From NCBI RefSeq assembly GCF_003590095.1, contig NW_020800039.1, forward strand, positions 1 through 64,000: a stretch of DNA of 64,000 nt, read 5' to 3'. The translations under genes were made by a program, and so were the position numbers. The notes under the pieces were generated by a model, which saw nothing but the letters and a program-made list of their open reading frames with translations, did not search any database and had not been told where the DNA came from. Positions 33,701 through 45,683 of the stretch are shown one piece after another. Source of the stretch: Trichoplusia ni. Taxonomy: Eukaryota > Arthropoda > Insecta > Lepidoptera > Noctuidae. Each line of letters starts with the position of its first letter. Within the stretch, counting starts at the first letter, position 1.

Positions 33701-35139
33701 TTCATCGCGCAAAGTCTCACGCACAGATAAAACATTTTTTAGTTTTCCTTTGTAGACCACACAGAAAACATTCTTTAAAATAAATATTAATTGCACAGAT
33801 TGCACTTTTTATGCTTTTATTATATGCAAAGAGTAGTTGAATCGACAAACTTCGTTCTGCCGGATTGCATTGTGAATCTAGATTCTAGACCATGTAGGGC
33901 GCTTAACTGTGAGGCAGGAGTACCATCGATAGTCAACGACAGCAAGTCAAAAAGTTGAAGCCACTTTTAGTCATTGTGGATTAATTTTTATCCCCTGGAG
34001 TTTTGAGTTTAAGGCACTAGTTGATATTACAGACCCTTGATTTGGAGTTTCCATATTTTATATTCAAAACATAGCACAAAAACAATCAGTTTAGCCACTT
34101 TCAGACAGTTTGGTTTAAGTTATTACGTGTTCAAATTATCGCAGTTTATTTCATGAAACTCGGGTAAGGAAATTTGGGTGTCTAAAAAATAAACAATCCA
34201 TTTTTAGTCAGTACGGATTAATTCCAAAATTAAACCGAAAGAAAGTTGCTAAAGCACTTGTGTTATGGAATTCAGATACAACGAAAGTACCACAAACACC
34301 CAGACCCGAGTCAATATAGAAACGTGAATTTTTACATTGACCTGGGACCTCAGACACCTTGAAACCGGTTCGTACGCCACTCGACCACGGAGATCGTCAA
34401 ATGATAAGTTTGTGGCATTAAGGGAGTCCGCCGTTCCGCAGCGTTCCCTGGCGGCGGTCCCACGGTGTACGCCCGCCGCCGCGCGCGCGAGCCCGAGGCC
34501 CGCGACACGCACGCGGGGCTCGTGCAGCTGCTGCCCGTGCTCGTGCTCGTGCTGCTCAGCATGATGTCCGGCTACTTCATCAGCGAGCCCGTCTACAGCC
34601 TCGCGCCCAGCTCCAAGTACCCCGTGCCCAGGGAGACCGTTAATCTCAAGGTGGGCAGAAAAAACCACACATGTAAAAGTGACGAAATATCCTATTTGCA
34701 GAATAACTATTAAACCTGTTAACCTTAATGTTGTAATGTGTCACCTGCAGGTACCTTACTACGTGAAGGAGAACTTCCACACGGACTACCAGGGCTCGCT
34801 GCGACGGCTGGAGATGGCTATAGAAGAGGAATATATAGGTACGGTTCTAGTGAACAATATCTATAATGTGGAATGTTTATCAGTTGTCTCGTACTCTGTA
34901 CTCTACTGAAAGCTGTTGAATATTATCCGACGCTTGTTACTGACTTTACCTCGTTGGACAAATCATTGACTCAATAACGTTTCCCAACAGTGGGCCTCCG
35001 CCACGCCTGCCAACGTGAGCGCAACTACCGCGACAGCATGGTGTGGAAGGCGCGCAACTTCGGCGACTCCCGACAGTACTCGGACGCGCAGAAACTGCGC
35101 ACGCCCAGCTGTGAGAAACTGCAGAAGTACCATCGATAG
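30791..35139 (+). CDS. DnaJ homologue, DNAJB12/DNAJB14-type ER membrane J-protein
   Basis: Hsp70 co-chaperone anchored in the ER membrane. Six exons: 30791-31124, 32639-32748, 33157-33328, 34442-34650, 34751-34838, 34991-35139, all GT-AG, phases consistent, 353 aa, TAG at 35137. The N-terminal 1-50 is helical and charged (KCIAIAQNAFSSGNMEKAEK). The J domain is about 104-168, with DFYEILGV, KKAYKKLALQLHPDKN (catalytic HPD at 134-136) and RKQYDLRG. Then comes GFESDLTAEELFNMFFG, a basic/acidic linker, and one membrane segment at about 231-252 (LVQLLPVLVLVLLSMM). The lumenal DUF1977 domain (276-353) contains VPYYVKENF, RNFGDSRQYSDAQ and PSCEKLQ. Start context is AAAATGA. DNAJB12/14 architecture is complete, so the call is firm; assignment to one vertebrate paralogue is not meaningful. 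Confidence 0.95.
32762..32895 (-). mobile_element. 5S-like SINE remnant
   Basis: Tail 'ccagccttttccaactatgttgg' joined directly to the head 'ggtcacccatccagcgacgg' and 'gttatcgatca', so the middle is deleted. It starts 14 bp after the donor of J-protein exon 2. Confidence 0.65.
33415..33505 (+). mobile_element. tRNA-like SINE, 5' half
   Basis: Head 'agatagccgagtggttgaggtcc' and B-box 'gttcgatgcccgtgtagggcaag'. The 3' half is lost. Confidence 0.65.
33900..34215 (+). repeat. Relic duplicate of the J-protein gene 3' end
   Basis: From 'gcaggagtaccatcgatagtcaacgac' onward, this matches the end of the terminal exon (last codons YHR-stop) and some 200-250 bp of 3' UTR at 35118-35350. Shared words in order include 'agccacttttagtca', 'gagttttgagttt'/'gaattttgagttt', 'cccttgattt' and 'tgtgttcaaattatc'. 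It lies in the intron between exons 3 and 4, same orientation. The copied exon part has a small deletion before the shared stop, so it is not a working alternative end in any obvious way. Confidence 0.8.
34228..34402 (-). mobile_element. tRNA-like SINE next to a splice acceptor
   Basis: CTCCGTGGTCGAGTGG family, inverted. Its promoter end stops about 40 bp before the acceptor of J-protein exon 34442-34650. Confidence 0.8.
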
Positions 35140-35579
35140 TCAACGACGCCAGGTCACCAGGTTATAGCCACTTTTAGTCACTACGGATTAGTTTGGATCC
35201 CCGGGAATTTTGAGTTTGAGACACTTTTTGACATTAGGGATCCTTGATTTTGAGTTCCACACTTTATATTCTAAATGTAGGTAAAATTTTTGAGTTTAGT
35301 CACTGTAATTATGTGTTCAAATTATCACAGTTTATTTATCAACTTGAGGTGTCGAGGAAATGTAACCCAAGCTGCATTCATATTTGATTGTCACTTTAGA
35401 CTTTGCAATTCATTTAGTGCAAAGATTACGATTACGACAGTTTTAGCCACTTCGGACCCCTTATGAGTTATGAAACAAGCTCTTGTCAAACCGTTGAAGC
35501 CAATTGAAGTCAAATTGGATGCCTTATTGCGTGTTCCAAATTGTCACAACTAACAATTTATATAAAAAACAATGTAAGA

Positions 35580-35585
35580 AATAAA
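35580..35585 (+). terminator. Candidate poly(A) signal of the DNAJB-like gene
   Basis: AATAAA about 440 nt after the stop codon, following the AT-rich 3' UTR; use is inferred. Confidence 0.4.
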
Positions 35586-36989
35586 TTTACACATTTTCAG
35601 TCACTTTTGACTCGTTTGTAAATCATCACATTTCTTGATAAGTTCATCTGATTATGTGTTTAGCCAATTTTAGTCACATTTAGCCAATTTGGATCCAATA
35701 TATAGTTAAATAAGTTAGTTTAATAATATGTATTGTAAATTTTAACAAATATTTATTAATTATTAGTTGCAAATACATGATCCTATTAAAAATACTTGCT
35801 ATTTGAAACATTTGTATAAATAACTCGATTAGATATATATATTTACTTACTTTAAATTAAAATTTCAGCATTTTATTTTATATCACAAAAGTTCCTTTTG
35901 AAAAAGACATGCTTTTTCATTGAAAGCTTTTCGGACAAGCATTTGGTTCTTAAGAATCAATTCATTTATTTAATATTTATTTAGTAGATTACATACTGAC
36001 TTGTGTTATAAAACGCTGGGCTGAACCAAATGTTGTAGGTTCGGTTCCTACCGATGTATTATCGTATTTATTCGCGTTACACTTTTCTAAATTAATTTTC
36101 TAGTTTTCGTGAAGTGGATTCATAATTGACTGGCCTGTTGGTCTAGTGATTAGAGACCCTGACTGCTATACCGGAGGTCGTGAGTTCGATTCCCACCCAG
36201 GACAGATGTTTATTTATCGATCTTCTGTTCATTTATAGATATTTAATATTATACCCAGCGTTTTATATTTATAATAACTCAGTTTTCGTCCATTTTCTAT
36301 TTATTTCGACTGTATTTAATTTAACTTGTTTCCTAAACAACGATATTCATGTAAATCGGTGGTGTGTTGCGTTTTTTGTTATTTTCTAAGGATCTCTGAT
36401 TGATTGTTTTGAAATAAATTATTTATTACCCGATGTACGGAACCAAAAATGTTATTTTTCTAACCGATTTCGAATGTTTGTGTGTTTGATCTACTAAAAT
36501 GATGTATCTTATTTTATGTAACATGTAGAACAAATATCTTGTTTTTGATGTTTATTTTCAAATAAGCTCGCTGTGGTATTATCTAGCAAAAGCAATGACA
36601 TAGCAGTAAGTGGACAATTATTGCTGTTAACATGTATTGCAATAACACTTACCTAGTAATGTAACAGCAATAATTGCACAATTTCCACTGTCAATTGCTG
36701 TTGCCAGACACTTATTTACCGCTGAGGGTTGAATGGTCACCCGTCCTTAATCTGACCTCGGTAAACTCACTGTTGGGCATAAACCTACTATTCTTTCACT
36801 TGTTGAAATTTTTTTACACGTTACATATTTTAAGTGCTTGTTAAGACACGATGTCACTTGGAAATTGGTTAGATTTACCTAAATATAATATTAAATGTTA
36901 TCTATCAATAATAAACTATTGTTTTTAACTTGTGACCAGTTAAATAAAGTACTGCAATCTAAGTTAAGTTGGAGTTTAATTTAACCTGT

Positions 36990-37120
36990 AACTGTCCCAC
37001 TGCAGGCCTCTCATATAGATAACGAGCATTGATCACCGCGCTTGTGATCTGCCCCACGGTGGGGCGCCATTACCGAAGCTGTTAATAACACCAGCCTGTA
37101 ACTGTCCCACTGCATTAAAA
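36990..37120. repeat. Repeat unit with empty TA target site
   Basis: Contains CCTGTAACTGTCCCACTGC at both ends and the hairpin GCCCCACGGTGGGGC. The same unit at 55595-55960 carries a MITE between 'accgaagctgtta' and 'ataagaccagcc'. Confidence 0.75.
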
Positions 37121-37689
37121 ACTCATTTTGTATACAAATTAATTTATTTTATAATAAATAAATAAAGTTATTTAATTATTGCTATTTGTATCACCTACTG
37201 TTATAAATAATTACTTAATTACAAATTTCAATCATAATAGTCAAATGATTTTCAAATACAATGTTTCTTATACAAGGAAATTAAGAATAAATAAACAAAT
37301 AATAATACGTTTTGAGCTACTTACAAGGTATTAATATCACAATTTTAATACTTATCCTTATTATAACTTCGTTAATCAATAATTTAATTTCTAATTGTGT
37401 TAAAATAATCTATCTAACAATACTAGATTTGAGATGATTTTAGAATAAATTATTATCTACGCCATGCGGTGTTACGCACAATTACGAAGCTGATCTGCCC
37501 CTTGTTGCTTACTTCATCAAAATCGGTCAAGCCGTTTGTATGTCAAGAAATGATCAACATACAAACAGACTTTCTCATTAATATACAGCAGAAGAAATAG
37601 CATCACTTGTTAACCAACTTACATGTAGCCTTAGGCGTTAATTCCATTGCCAAACAGAGTTTTTAATTCCTAATTCCCAATTTCTATTA

Positions 37690-37905
37690 CATAATAGCTG
37701 TTTCCCGCGGTTTCACCCGCTTAGTACCCGATCTTGTGGTAATTTTACAGTTTAATTTGTCTGCCCCAATTTTTCACATTTTCTCACCGTTTAAACCTTC
37801 CCTGGACTACCACGAATACTTCAAGACAATAAGCCAAATCGGTTCAGCCGTTCTCGAGTTTAAGCGAGACTAACGAACAGCCATTCATTTTTATTATATA
37901 AAAGA
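37690..37905 (+). mobile_element. Retroelement tail, uninterrupted copy
   Basis: Runs from 'gctgtttcccgcggtttcacccgc' to 'gagactaacgaacagccattcatttttatta'. It ends about 30 bp past the stop of the minus-strand zinc-finger gene and supplies a minus-strand AATAAA at 37890-37895. Confidence 0.7.
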
Positions 37906-37936
37906 TTTTGTATTTTACCTAATTCCTCGTTAATTG

Positions 37937-40900
37937 CTAAGCTATCTTCATCCTGCCTATATGCTCGGGCGTGGGCTGGACGGCGTGTATCCGCTGCAGG
38001 TGTCTCACAACATTGCGGCGTCTCGCGAAGTTGTTGTCACAAACGCGACACTTGAAGGAGTACTGCGGGGCGCGATGCCGGTTCTTGTGAATACGCATCA
38101 GAGTCACGGACTTGAAGCGAGCGGGACATTGGTCGCACTGGAACGAAACGATGTTAGTCTTTAAATGAAACATTGAACTTATTTAAAACAACAATTGTAA
38201 TTAATTGATTGATAAGTGTTACAATACTGTCAATGATTACTTAAATGATGCAATGTGATATGAATTTATAATATAATGATAATGTTTTTCCTGAAATTTA
38301 TCTATACTAATACATAAAGCTGAAGAGTTTGTTTGTTTGTTTGAACGCGCTAATCTCAGGAACTACTGGTCCAAATTGAAAAATTCTTTTTGTGTTGAAT
38401 AGACCACTCATCGACGAAGGCTTTAGGCTATAAACCATCACACTGCGGCTAATATTAGCGAAGATATAATAGAAAATGTGAATAAAAAACAGGGCAGGTA
38501 TAAATCATAACTTATATCTTCTACTCACGGGGACGAAGTCGCGGGCAACAGCTAGTTAAATGATAATTTTCTCCTGAAATTCATCTATAATATATTTACT
38601 TTCGCATTATATAATATTGGCCATTATTGATTTTGTTAGTTTATAAGTATAATATTTGTGCACCAGTAATGATAGAATACAAGATGCTAATTTATAATAT
38701 GTAACACCTTAGTGCACTGTATTCTGACAAATAAATTTATCTTTATTTATAGTTTACTAGCTGTTGCCCGCGACTCTGTCCGGGTGGGCTTAGTTCGCAG
38801 CTCGGGGTAGCACAACTATAGTCAATTGGATTGGATAATGACGTGACCGGTAAAACAGTACACAGGAACTTCATAACTGAACCGCTAGATGGCGTTGAAA
38901 TATTTTTTTGATTTCTCTTAAAATCATTTTTTTTTTATAAATAGTATGCTATGTTATTTGTAATACACTTACTTTCTTGTTTGTTTGTCGTTCCGGTTGG
39001 ATTTGGCAAGCTTTTTTGTAATTCAATTTTGAGATACTTAATGATAAGCAAGCAGGATGAGATTTTCAGGGTAGCTTTGAACTCAATGACAATGCAATTT
39101 ACAACAATGAAAGGGACACTCCACGGACCGATTTTGATAAAATTTTGAATAGTTTTTTTTTATATCTATTAACTAAATATTTTTCAACAGCCTTAAAAAA
39201 TGAGAAGATTTTTAATCTCAGATCTTCGGAATGGATGAACCGATTTTTTTTATTCATTGCGAAATAGCTGTCATTGGGTCCAATACACTCACACCTCGGA
39301 TTAGTTCTAAACTACTTTTTTTCGACTTTCTTAGGTAAAATTTTGCAGCTATGAGATTTTTTTTAACAGCTCTCGCACTACGGAATTGAATCCTGTAGCG
39401 GCTGTAGCGATATGTCCCACAAACACTCAAGTCCCAGCTAGTAAAGCATGCAGTACCTGCACAGTCTTGTCGGGCAGGTGTATGGCCACATGCTGCAGGT
39501 AGCTGCTCTTGCGGTGGAAGCCGGCGCCGCACTGCGCGCACACGAACGGCTTCTCCCCCGTGTGCAGCCGCTCGTGGATCTGACGGGGGCAGTAGGAGAT
39601 ATAGGAGTGTACAATATAAACATTAATGGCAAAATGTATTGGTAAGGGCATAACTCAACAATACCTGGATCAAATTTGTTCCATTTTTTTTTCAATGACG
39701 TGGTTTTTACGGCGAGAAAAAATCGTATAATTGCTAGAAAACCCTTAAAAACAGCCCTTTTTCCCATACAAACATTTCCTAACTAAAACGTAGAATCAAT
39801 TTGCGCTTTATTGCTATTACATACAGTCTAATTCAGTCTATTTTAAATTACAAGCACTCACTGTTGTCTAAGCAACGAAAGTGTTTCGCGGGGATCGAAC
39901 CCGGTACAAATCATGCACAGTGGTTTCCGCGTGACGTGATGTTTACCCTAGTGTAGTATCTACTACAGAATATTTCAATGATCTTTTTTCTTATCAAAAA
40001 TATAAAGTTTCACCTTGACTTGCTCAGCATTTGAGGCCCTGTAGTCACAATACGAACACTTGTCAGTCTTCTCATAGCCGTGCTTCGCTCTACAGTGCAT
40101 TAACAGTAATCTCCTTGTAATAAACTTTTTGCCGCAGTGCTAGAAATGTACAAAAATAAAATAAATTGAAGCGTCCAATATTAAGGGTCTGTTACTACAA
40201 AACCTATTGACGTCTATTCCGATCTTTAGAACAAGTGTTTTGATGAGAAACATCTTTTCGGCGTCGAAAAACAATTTATCACGTCACGGGTCGACTTTTT
40301 TTAAATGTTTCTAATCTAATAAAAAGTATGATTTGAGCCGAGCGGGGTCGAGACGCCATCTTTACGTTACGACGCCGTTTATTCTAACACGACGTTTCTC
40401 CTCAATAACAAGTGTGATTTGAGCAAATTTTGTAATTTAAAACAAACTGTAAGGCTTCAAGTTAGTATTTAGTTGGAGCCTGTTTGCCATCCCACAGCTG
40501 GCCAAGGCCTCCCCATCCAGAACTCTGCATCATATTTTTGTCACCATTCGAAAGTTCGACTCACTCACCCGTCACCAAGTCACCTCATGATTGAGGACTC
40601 CGGTTGTCCAGGGTCCAAAAGAGGTCGGGCTATCCCAAAAAACACACAGGCGTAACTAGAATTAATATAAATAGGCAAATTAAACCCACCTCACAAACTA
40701 CATCAAATCCTGTATGTATCTTATAATGATTCCGCAAAGACAATTTTGACGTTAATATCTTATGACAATATTCACATTCTATCTTCTCCTTAACTCGTTC
40801 TCTATCCTGTTGTCCGTTCTCTTTACTTCTTAATGACCTTCTGACCGGCTTTTCAGCACTTCGTTTACTCTTGCCCTTCTTGAAGATAATTTCTACGGGC

Positions 40901-41807
40901 TTTTCAACGAGATCTTTGACTTTCGTTTCAAATTCTATCACTTCATCATTGTTTTCTGTAGAATCGTAGTTAAAACTGTCTTCGTGGTCATCAAAGGTTT
41001 TTGTATCTTGAAGTAAGTCAGATATATCTATTGTCAAAGGTTGTCCATTTTCCATTTTCAGTATATTTGGGTTTGTTTCTATTTTAATTTCGTATTTATG
41101 GTTGAGGCGGTCCTGTAAAGATTTTTGATTTTCTTCACATTTTTTACGAAATTTGTATGAATTGTTTATGAATGTTATACATGTTGTGCACATTTCTTGC
41201 GGGAGTGCGTCGTTTATTTCTACCTGAAAAGAGAAATAAGTCTAATTAACTTATGTTCAGTTATTTTTCTATTATTACTAAGTTGTGTAAATTTTGTGAC
41301 TGTTGCTGCTGATTATTGTAGGGATCTTGTGTCAATTAGCGACCATATCAATTCCATTGTACATCCTAGATTTAGAAATCATCGAAAGAATTTGAAAAAG
41401 CATCAAAATATTTGTGCAGCAAATATAATTATAAAGCAAAAAACTTACACTATTGCTTTCATTCTTTCAGCTTCTTGTACAACAAGTAATGATTTCTTTA
41501 TTAAGAACTTTTATTTGGATTTCAGTTATTCTCATTTCAAACTATATGTGAACTCAAGTTTATCAAAATAAATAAAGATTTTGTAACATCAAGGGTTGAG
41601 TTACAAACTACATATTATCAGTTTTTACACCATGCTCACTACTTCTGTAGCTGTTAATTTAATAGAAAAGATATTTAGATATCATACCTTAAGCCCAGTT
41701 GTGGATAATATCACCTCTGAATATTTTTCATGATGATCGTTTAACGAGAAAATTGGATACAGATTTTGTACTCCCAAACACGCTCGGCAGCAATTCCAGG
41801 GATACAT
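37937..41807 (-). CDS. ZAD-type C2H2 zinc-finger protein, 367 aa
   Basis: Putative nuclear sequence-specific transcription factor of the insect-expanded ZAD family. Exons: 41807-41688, 41223-40690, 40139-40014, 39579-39457, 38137-37937; all GT-AG and all phase 0. The ZAD spans about residues 5-85, with zinc ligands C7, C10 (CCRACLG), C52 and C55 (MCTTC). An acidic then basic linker follows (KKGKSKRSAEKPVRRSLRSK, nuclear-localisation-like). There are six C2H2 fingers: CEYC...H...H, VCE/HCGKKF (split by an intron inside the Cys knuckle), CSYC...VK/IHERLH (split before the His pair), CAQC, CDQC and CRVC. HTGEKPF is a classic linker before finger 4. The protein ends IGRMKIA. It has the same exon plan as the genes at 1-3422 and 49478-54220. 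DNA target unknown. Confidence 0.92.
38320..38560. mobile_element. Retroelement copy, matches 17205-17452
   Basis: Lies in the last intron of the 37937-41807 gene; ends 'gacgaagtcgcgggcaacagctagtt'. Confidence 0.65.
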
Positions 41808-42319
41808 TTTGTTGTTAAAACGAAGATAATAGTATAAGTTTAGTTTTTACATTAATTTATCCCGTGAATCCTATTCTAATGCGAATTTAAACATGAAAAA
41901 AGTAGTTGATTTCATTTAGACAACTTTTTTTTAGACGCTAGACGAGTGACGTTTGCGTTTAGTTATTTACACAATACGTACAAACGCGTTCAGTTTCGGT
42001 ATCAGCATTTGAATAATATCCAGATACACTTTAATGATTAAACCGAGGATAAAATTAAATTATTGACACTTCTTCTGATTTATTCTTTTGATTTAACCAG
42101 TTATAATTAGTTGTGAGAGGTTGAGAATAACAAGTCTCATTATTGATGTAATCAGCTGATACAGGACGCCACTATTTTTATTTTTTTGTAATGAAAACGA
42201 ATCTAATTAAATGTCTACTCACACCGAGAGTACATTGTAGGACTTTAAACTAAGAAAAACTTGTATTAAAAGTATTCGTTTCCAAATACACTTTTACTTA
42301 CACCCAGTTGATCACTCAT

Positions 42320-42525
42320 GACTGCACGGATAGCAAAGTGGTTCAGGTCATCACGCTAAACCCACTGCGCGACGTATTAGTTCGATCCCCGTAGGACAAG
42401 CGTTTGTGTGTTGCACCAATGCTTGTTCCGAGTCTGGGTGTCTTTGTGCATGTGAATTGTATGTTTGTGAAACCCCCCCGATACAAGGATTAAATACCTT
42501 AGAGCGGGAGTCATTTTTTTTTAAA
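42320..42525 (+). mobile_element. tRNA-like SINE, near full length
   Basis: Head 'tgcacggatagcaaagtggttcagg', B-box 'gttcgatccccgtaggac', and end 'agcgggagtcattt' with an A-run. Confidence 0.8.
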
Positions 42526-42999
42526 GAAAAAAAAAACAGAAAGTTACAGAATAAATGATCGTGCTCATAACACAAATATTATCCTGGATGGGAAATCGAA
42601 CCCACGACCGTCATTCGAGGCACTTCCATAAACCACACATCTCCTGTAACTTGTAAACGAATGCACTATATTTTATACTTTTCTAAAATAAGTGCCTACG
42701 AAGAAAAAATACGGGACCGAGGTTGAAGGTAGTTTAAAAAAAAAAACAACATGCAGATTAGATACAAATATCTATTATCAAATATGCGAATTAGATTCTT
42801 GCTACAATACAGAGAATGCCATTATATTAAAATGTATGAGATTCTTTATATATTACACAAATATGCTTTAAAGGTGAATACACATTTCTGTCAAATGTAT
42901 TGTTAAGAACCAATAGAATCATTTCATTATTAAAATCAACATATTCGTCTACCCGGTAGAAAATTAACGACGAAGAATTAAGTGGTCGAAGTCCGTGGT

Positions 43000-43172
43000 C
43001 GGCGTATGAAGGATTGCAACGCATTGCCATACACCGACACAAAAACGCGGATGACGTAGCACGCCGGTTCAGGTTTAGTCAGTAAGAGTCTGACACTACC
43101 CATTGCCTCCCCCGAAGGAGTGGGTGTCCATGAGGATTCCCTCGCCTTACCAGAAAAAAGGTTAAGGGGGGG
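43000..43172 (-). mobile_element. Copy of the GGACACCCACTCCTTCGGGGG repeat
   Basis: Inverse of 11568-11715 and extended at its outer edge ('gaaggattgcaacgcattgcc'). Confidence 0.65.
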
Positions 43173-44212
43173 GGGCGAGGGCATGAGTATTGATCATTGC
43201 CGGGAAAGCAGGACTGTCCGAAAGCCCGAAGTTGCTACGCCCCGGTACACAAAGTGAAGGAACATGGACAGGTTTTAGGCGCTAGAATTCTGACATTACC
43301 TTTAGCTTAATCTAAAATGGCAAGGGATGACTTCACTTAAAAAAAAGGCTAGGTAAATTTTCTTGTCGTAAGATTTAAATAAAACCCGATGCCAGAGTTT
43401 AAATCACTCTTAGATATCTAACGTGACTTAAGGCGAAAGAAGTATCTGCCGTCCGGGAGCAAGACGGGTCGATGATAAAGTCAAGGTCTCGGGTCGAGTC
43501 TGGATGAGGCTGGCACAGGACCGTAGAAATTGTCACTAGAAAGGAGAGGCCTATGCAATTGGAAAAAAAATTGTTTTGTGGTGACTGTAACTTACATTAA
43601 ACTTGTCTGTCCAACCATCAGTGCTCATTCAGGGAAAATTTAATAATGCTATCGGTTCTCAACAAAGACATCCCTTGCTGTGCATTCACAGTCATTCTTG
43701 ATTCCTACGAATCTGTATGTTACTCGCTATGAATACAGTATTTAATATTTTTCTTACATGTTTAACCGTCTCTAAAACAAAGTAATAAAGTTTCTATATA
43801 TATTATTTATTATATTATAGGTGAGGCGGAGTTTACTCACGCGTATTTATCGGGATCGCCCGACTAGTTTCGGACCCAACCGGAGTCCGTAATCATGAGC
43901 TGACGCGGCGGGAATACTTTTGAATAAACCGTTATTAAATAAATAATTATGTATCCGCCTCAAGAGAGTTACTATAATCATATACTGTTTTAATTAATTT
44001 GATTTTAAAAGATATTTACACTTTTTGGTTATAATATGTTTCATAGTTTCATCATAGTCATATACTCTTGTATTTTTATACAAACACATATTAAATAAAT
44101 AAACGACTGATATATTTCAGTGACAAGTATATTTGATTTGGTAATCTTTATTGTTGTTTTACATTTGTTTTTAGTCGTTTGAAAAGACACCAAGATTGTT
44201 TATATTTTCTAA

Positions 44213-44517
44213 TAGGGATGACGACTGGGTATAAAAAGAAAAAATCTAATTAATCCCTCAGTTAGATAATTGAGAAGAATTAGACACGTATTCCCTTTTC
44301 AGAATAACTAGAATTAACAAAGATTAACTGCTTCAAAGTTTATGAGAGCGGACGTAACGATAGAGTAAAATTTATACTCAATCGTGACGTCACGCGTAAG
44401 TTTCATTCACTGTAATTTGGTCAATTTACGTTTGCGGGACAAATTAAAAAAATACGTATCCATTATTATACAAAAAACTACAAGACGGACACTGCAAAAA
44501 CATTGTCATCATCCCTA
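44213..44517 (-). mobile_element. TAGGGATGATG MITE, inverted copy
   Basis: Inverse of 17644-17949; TGACGTCAC at 44385. Confidence 0.85.
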
Positions 44518-44792
44518 TTACCTATACAAATGGGTTAATAGCTACCGAGGAATATTATTATTTTTACACATACAATTACAATAATAGAGCAACTGATTTT
44601 AATATTGTGTAATGGTAGAAAAAGACTTTAACTTGCTTCACGCTGAAAACTGTGCACAATGGGCAAACTTTAGACGCATGGTTTAACCGAAAACGCGTCA
44701 GTATTCTGACTACTTGTCCTGTAAGGTAACCCTCCCTTACCTGTAGCTACTACCTAACAAAGGGCCTTATTAAGAACACTGCTTCCAAATCT

Positions 44793-44982
44793 TGACGAAC
44801 TCCGTGGTCGCTAGCTCTGAGGTCCCGGGTTCGATCCCCGGTCGGGTCAATGTAAAAAATCACATTTCTACATTGACTCGGCTCTGGGTTTTGTGGTACC
44901 TTCATTGTATCTGAATTCCATAACCCAAGTGCTTTAGCAACTTACTTTGGGTCCAGAACAATGTATGTGATGTTGTCCGCAT
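44793..44982 (+). mobile_element. tRNA-like SINE, CTCCGTGGTCG family
   Basis: Like 18106-18322 but with about 20 bp missing between the A-box and 'gctagctctgaggtcccggg'. Confidence 0.8.
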
Positions 44983-45082
44983 TTATTTATTATTAAATCA
45001 CAAACCATGGTATCAAAAATCTCAAAGCCTTTGACTCCACGACAATCACAGTTTCTTTACCAAAAATAACTCAAAAACTTTT

Positions 45083-45272
45083 TCAAAAAGGTTTGCTTTC
45101 AAGTGAATGACTAAAGGAATCTCTTGAAGCCACGCTGACCGAGCACGTGCCATTCGCAAGGAACTTGTCGATCGGGCCTTGTTGGGGCCGCGGTATGTTG
45201 TGATGGTTGACCAGGTGCCGGCGAACGTGGTCAGGGCCACTGTATATCTTCGGGCATTGGGGGCACATGTAC
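45083..45272 (-). CDS. Alternative terminal zinc-finger exon (second of pair)
   Basis: Acceptor TTCCCAG at 45273; the exon begins G-TAC so that two bases from the previous exon complete Arg. It encodes YMCPQCPKIYSGPDHVRRHL, a canonical finger (C-x2-C-x12-H), then a non-finger tail ending SHSLESKPF and TGA. It joins in phase with 46186-46101. Together they would supply 91 residues and two fingers. Whether they belong to the 49478-54220 gene is inferred from strand, order and phase 0 entry. Confidence 0.6.
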
Positions 45273-45369
45273 CTGGGAACAACGAATATGTATTTGAAGA
45301 AGGGGTTTTAATAAAGCCCGGTAGAGCGTAAATAACGCTCCTGTTTACCATACCAAACTTTTTTCTTAA

Positions 45370-45540
45370 AATAAGCGTCTCCCGCATTATGGAATTTAAT
45401 ACCTATGTCGCGGTTGATCACAAGCATTCGTTGATCACATAAACACTTGTCAACACGAGGATCGAACCCGAGACACGTTGCACTCTTTAGGTTTGGTGTA
45501 CTGACATGAACCCCTGAGCTATCCGTACAGTCAACTTCTA
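45370..45540 (-). mobile_element. tRNA-like SINE
   Basis: 'tattggaatttaatacc' side to the 'tgagctatccgtacagtc' head; the mid-body is shortened. Confidence 0.7.
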
Positions 45541-45683
45541 CTTCTACAATAAATCCAACATTCTCCTTAGTACCGTGCGTATTGCCCGACTCTGCCATAA
45601 AGAAGACTTACACAACGCCTGACTACTAGTGCAACCAGTCACTGACAAAAAACAAAAATAGGAATTAATTTTTGTTAACTTAA

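Larger units (their letters stand above)
35140..37936. other. Intergenic between convergent J-protein and ZAD zinc-finger genes
   Basis: 35140-35700 is J-protein 3' UTR with repeated 'ttagccacttttagtcac'-like words. 36127-36212 is a tRNA-like SINE head and 36612-36697 an imperfect hairpin. 36990-37120 is a repeat with an 'accgaagctgttaataacacc' junction, and 37690-37905 a retroelement tail. No gene recognised. Confidence 0.65.
41808..45082. other. Intergenic between tandem ZAD zinc-finger genes
   Basis: Holds the presumed promoter of the 37937-41807 gene (41808-42200), tRNA-like SINEs (42320-42520, 42550-42625, 44793-44982), the repeat at 43000-43172, a foldback arm (43827-43918) and a TAGGGATGATG MITE (44213-44517). 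Nothing coding recognised. Confidence 0.65.

Noticed and set aside
34249..34668. Minus-strand frame of 139 codons rich in His/Glu/Gly
   Set aside because: Mirror of the GC-rich J-protein exon 34442-34650 plus an inverted SINE; no independent support.
35140..35720. Further J-protein exon downstream
   Set aside because: The repeated 'ttagccacttttagtcac' words are 3' UTR; the DUF1977 domain is already complete at the TAG at 35137.
36127..36212. tRNA gene candidate with good A- and B-box words
   Set aside because: No complete cloverleaf could be paired. The same sequence recurs with a SINE body elsewhere (10832-11056), so it is a SINE head.
41197..41571. Plus-strand open frame of 124 codons with a hydrophobic start
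   Set aside because: It overlaps the start of a minus-strand zinc-finger exon and runs through that gene's intron. No domain, no splice partners and AT-rich composition point to chance.
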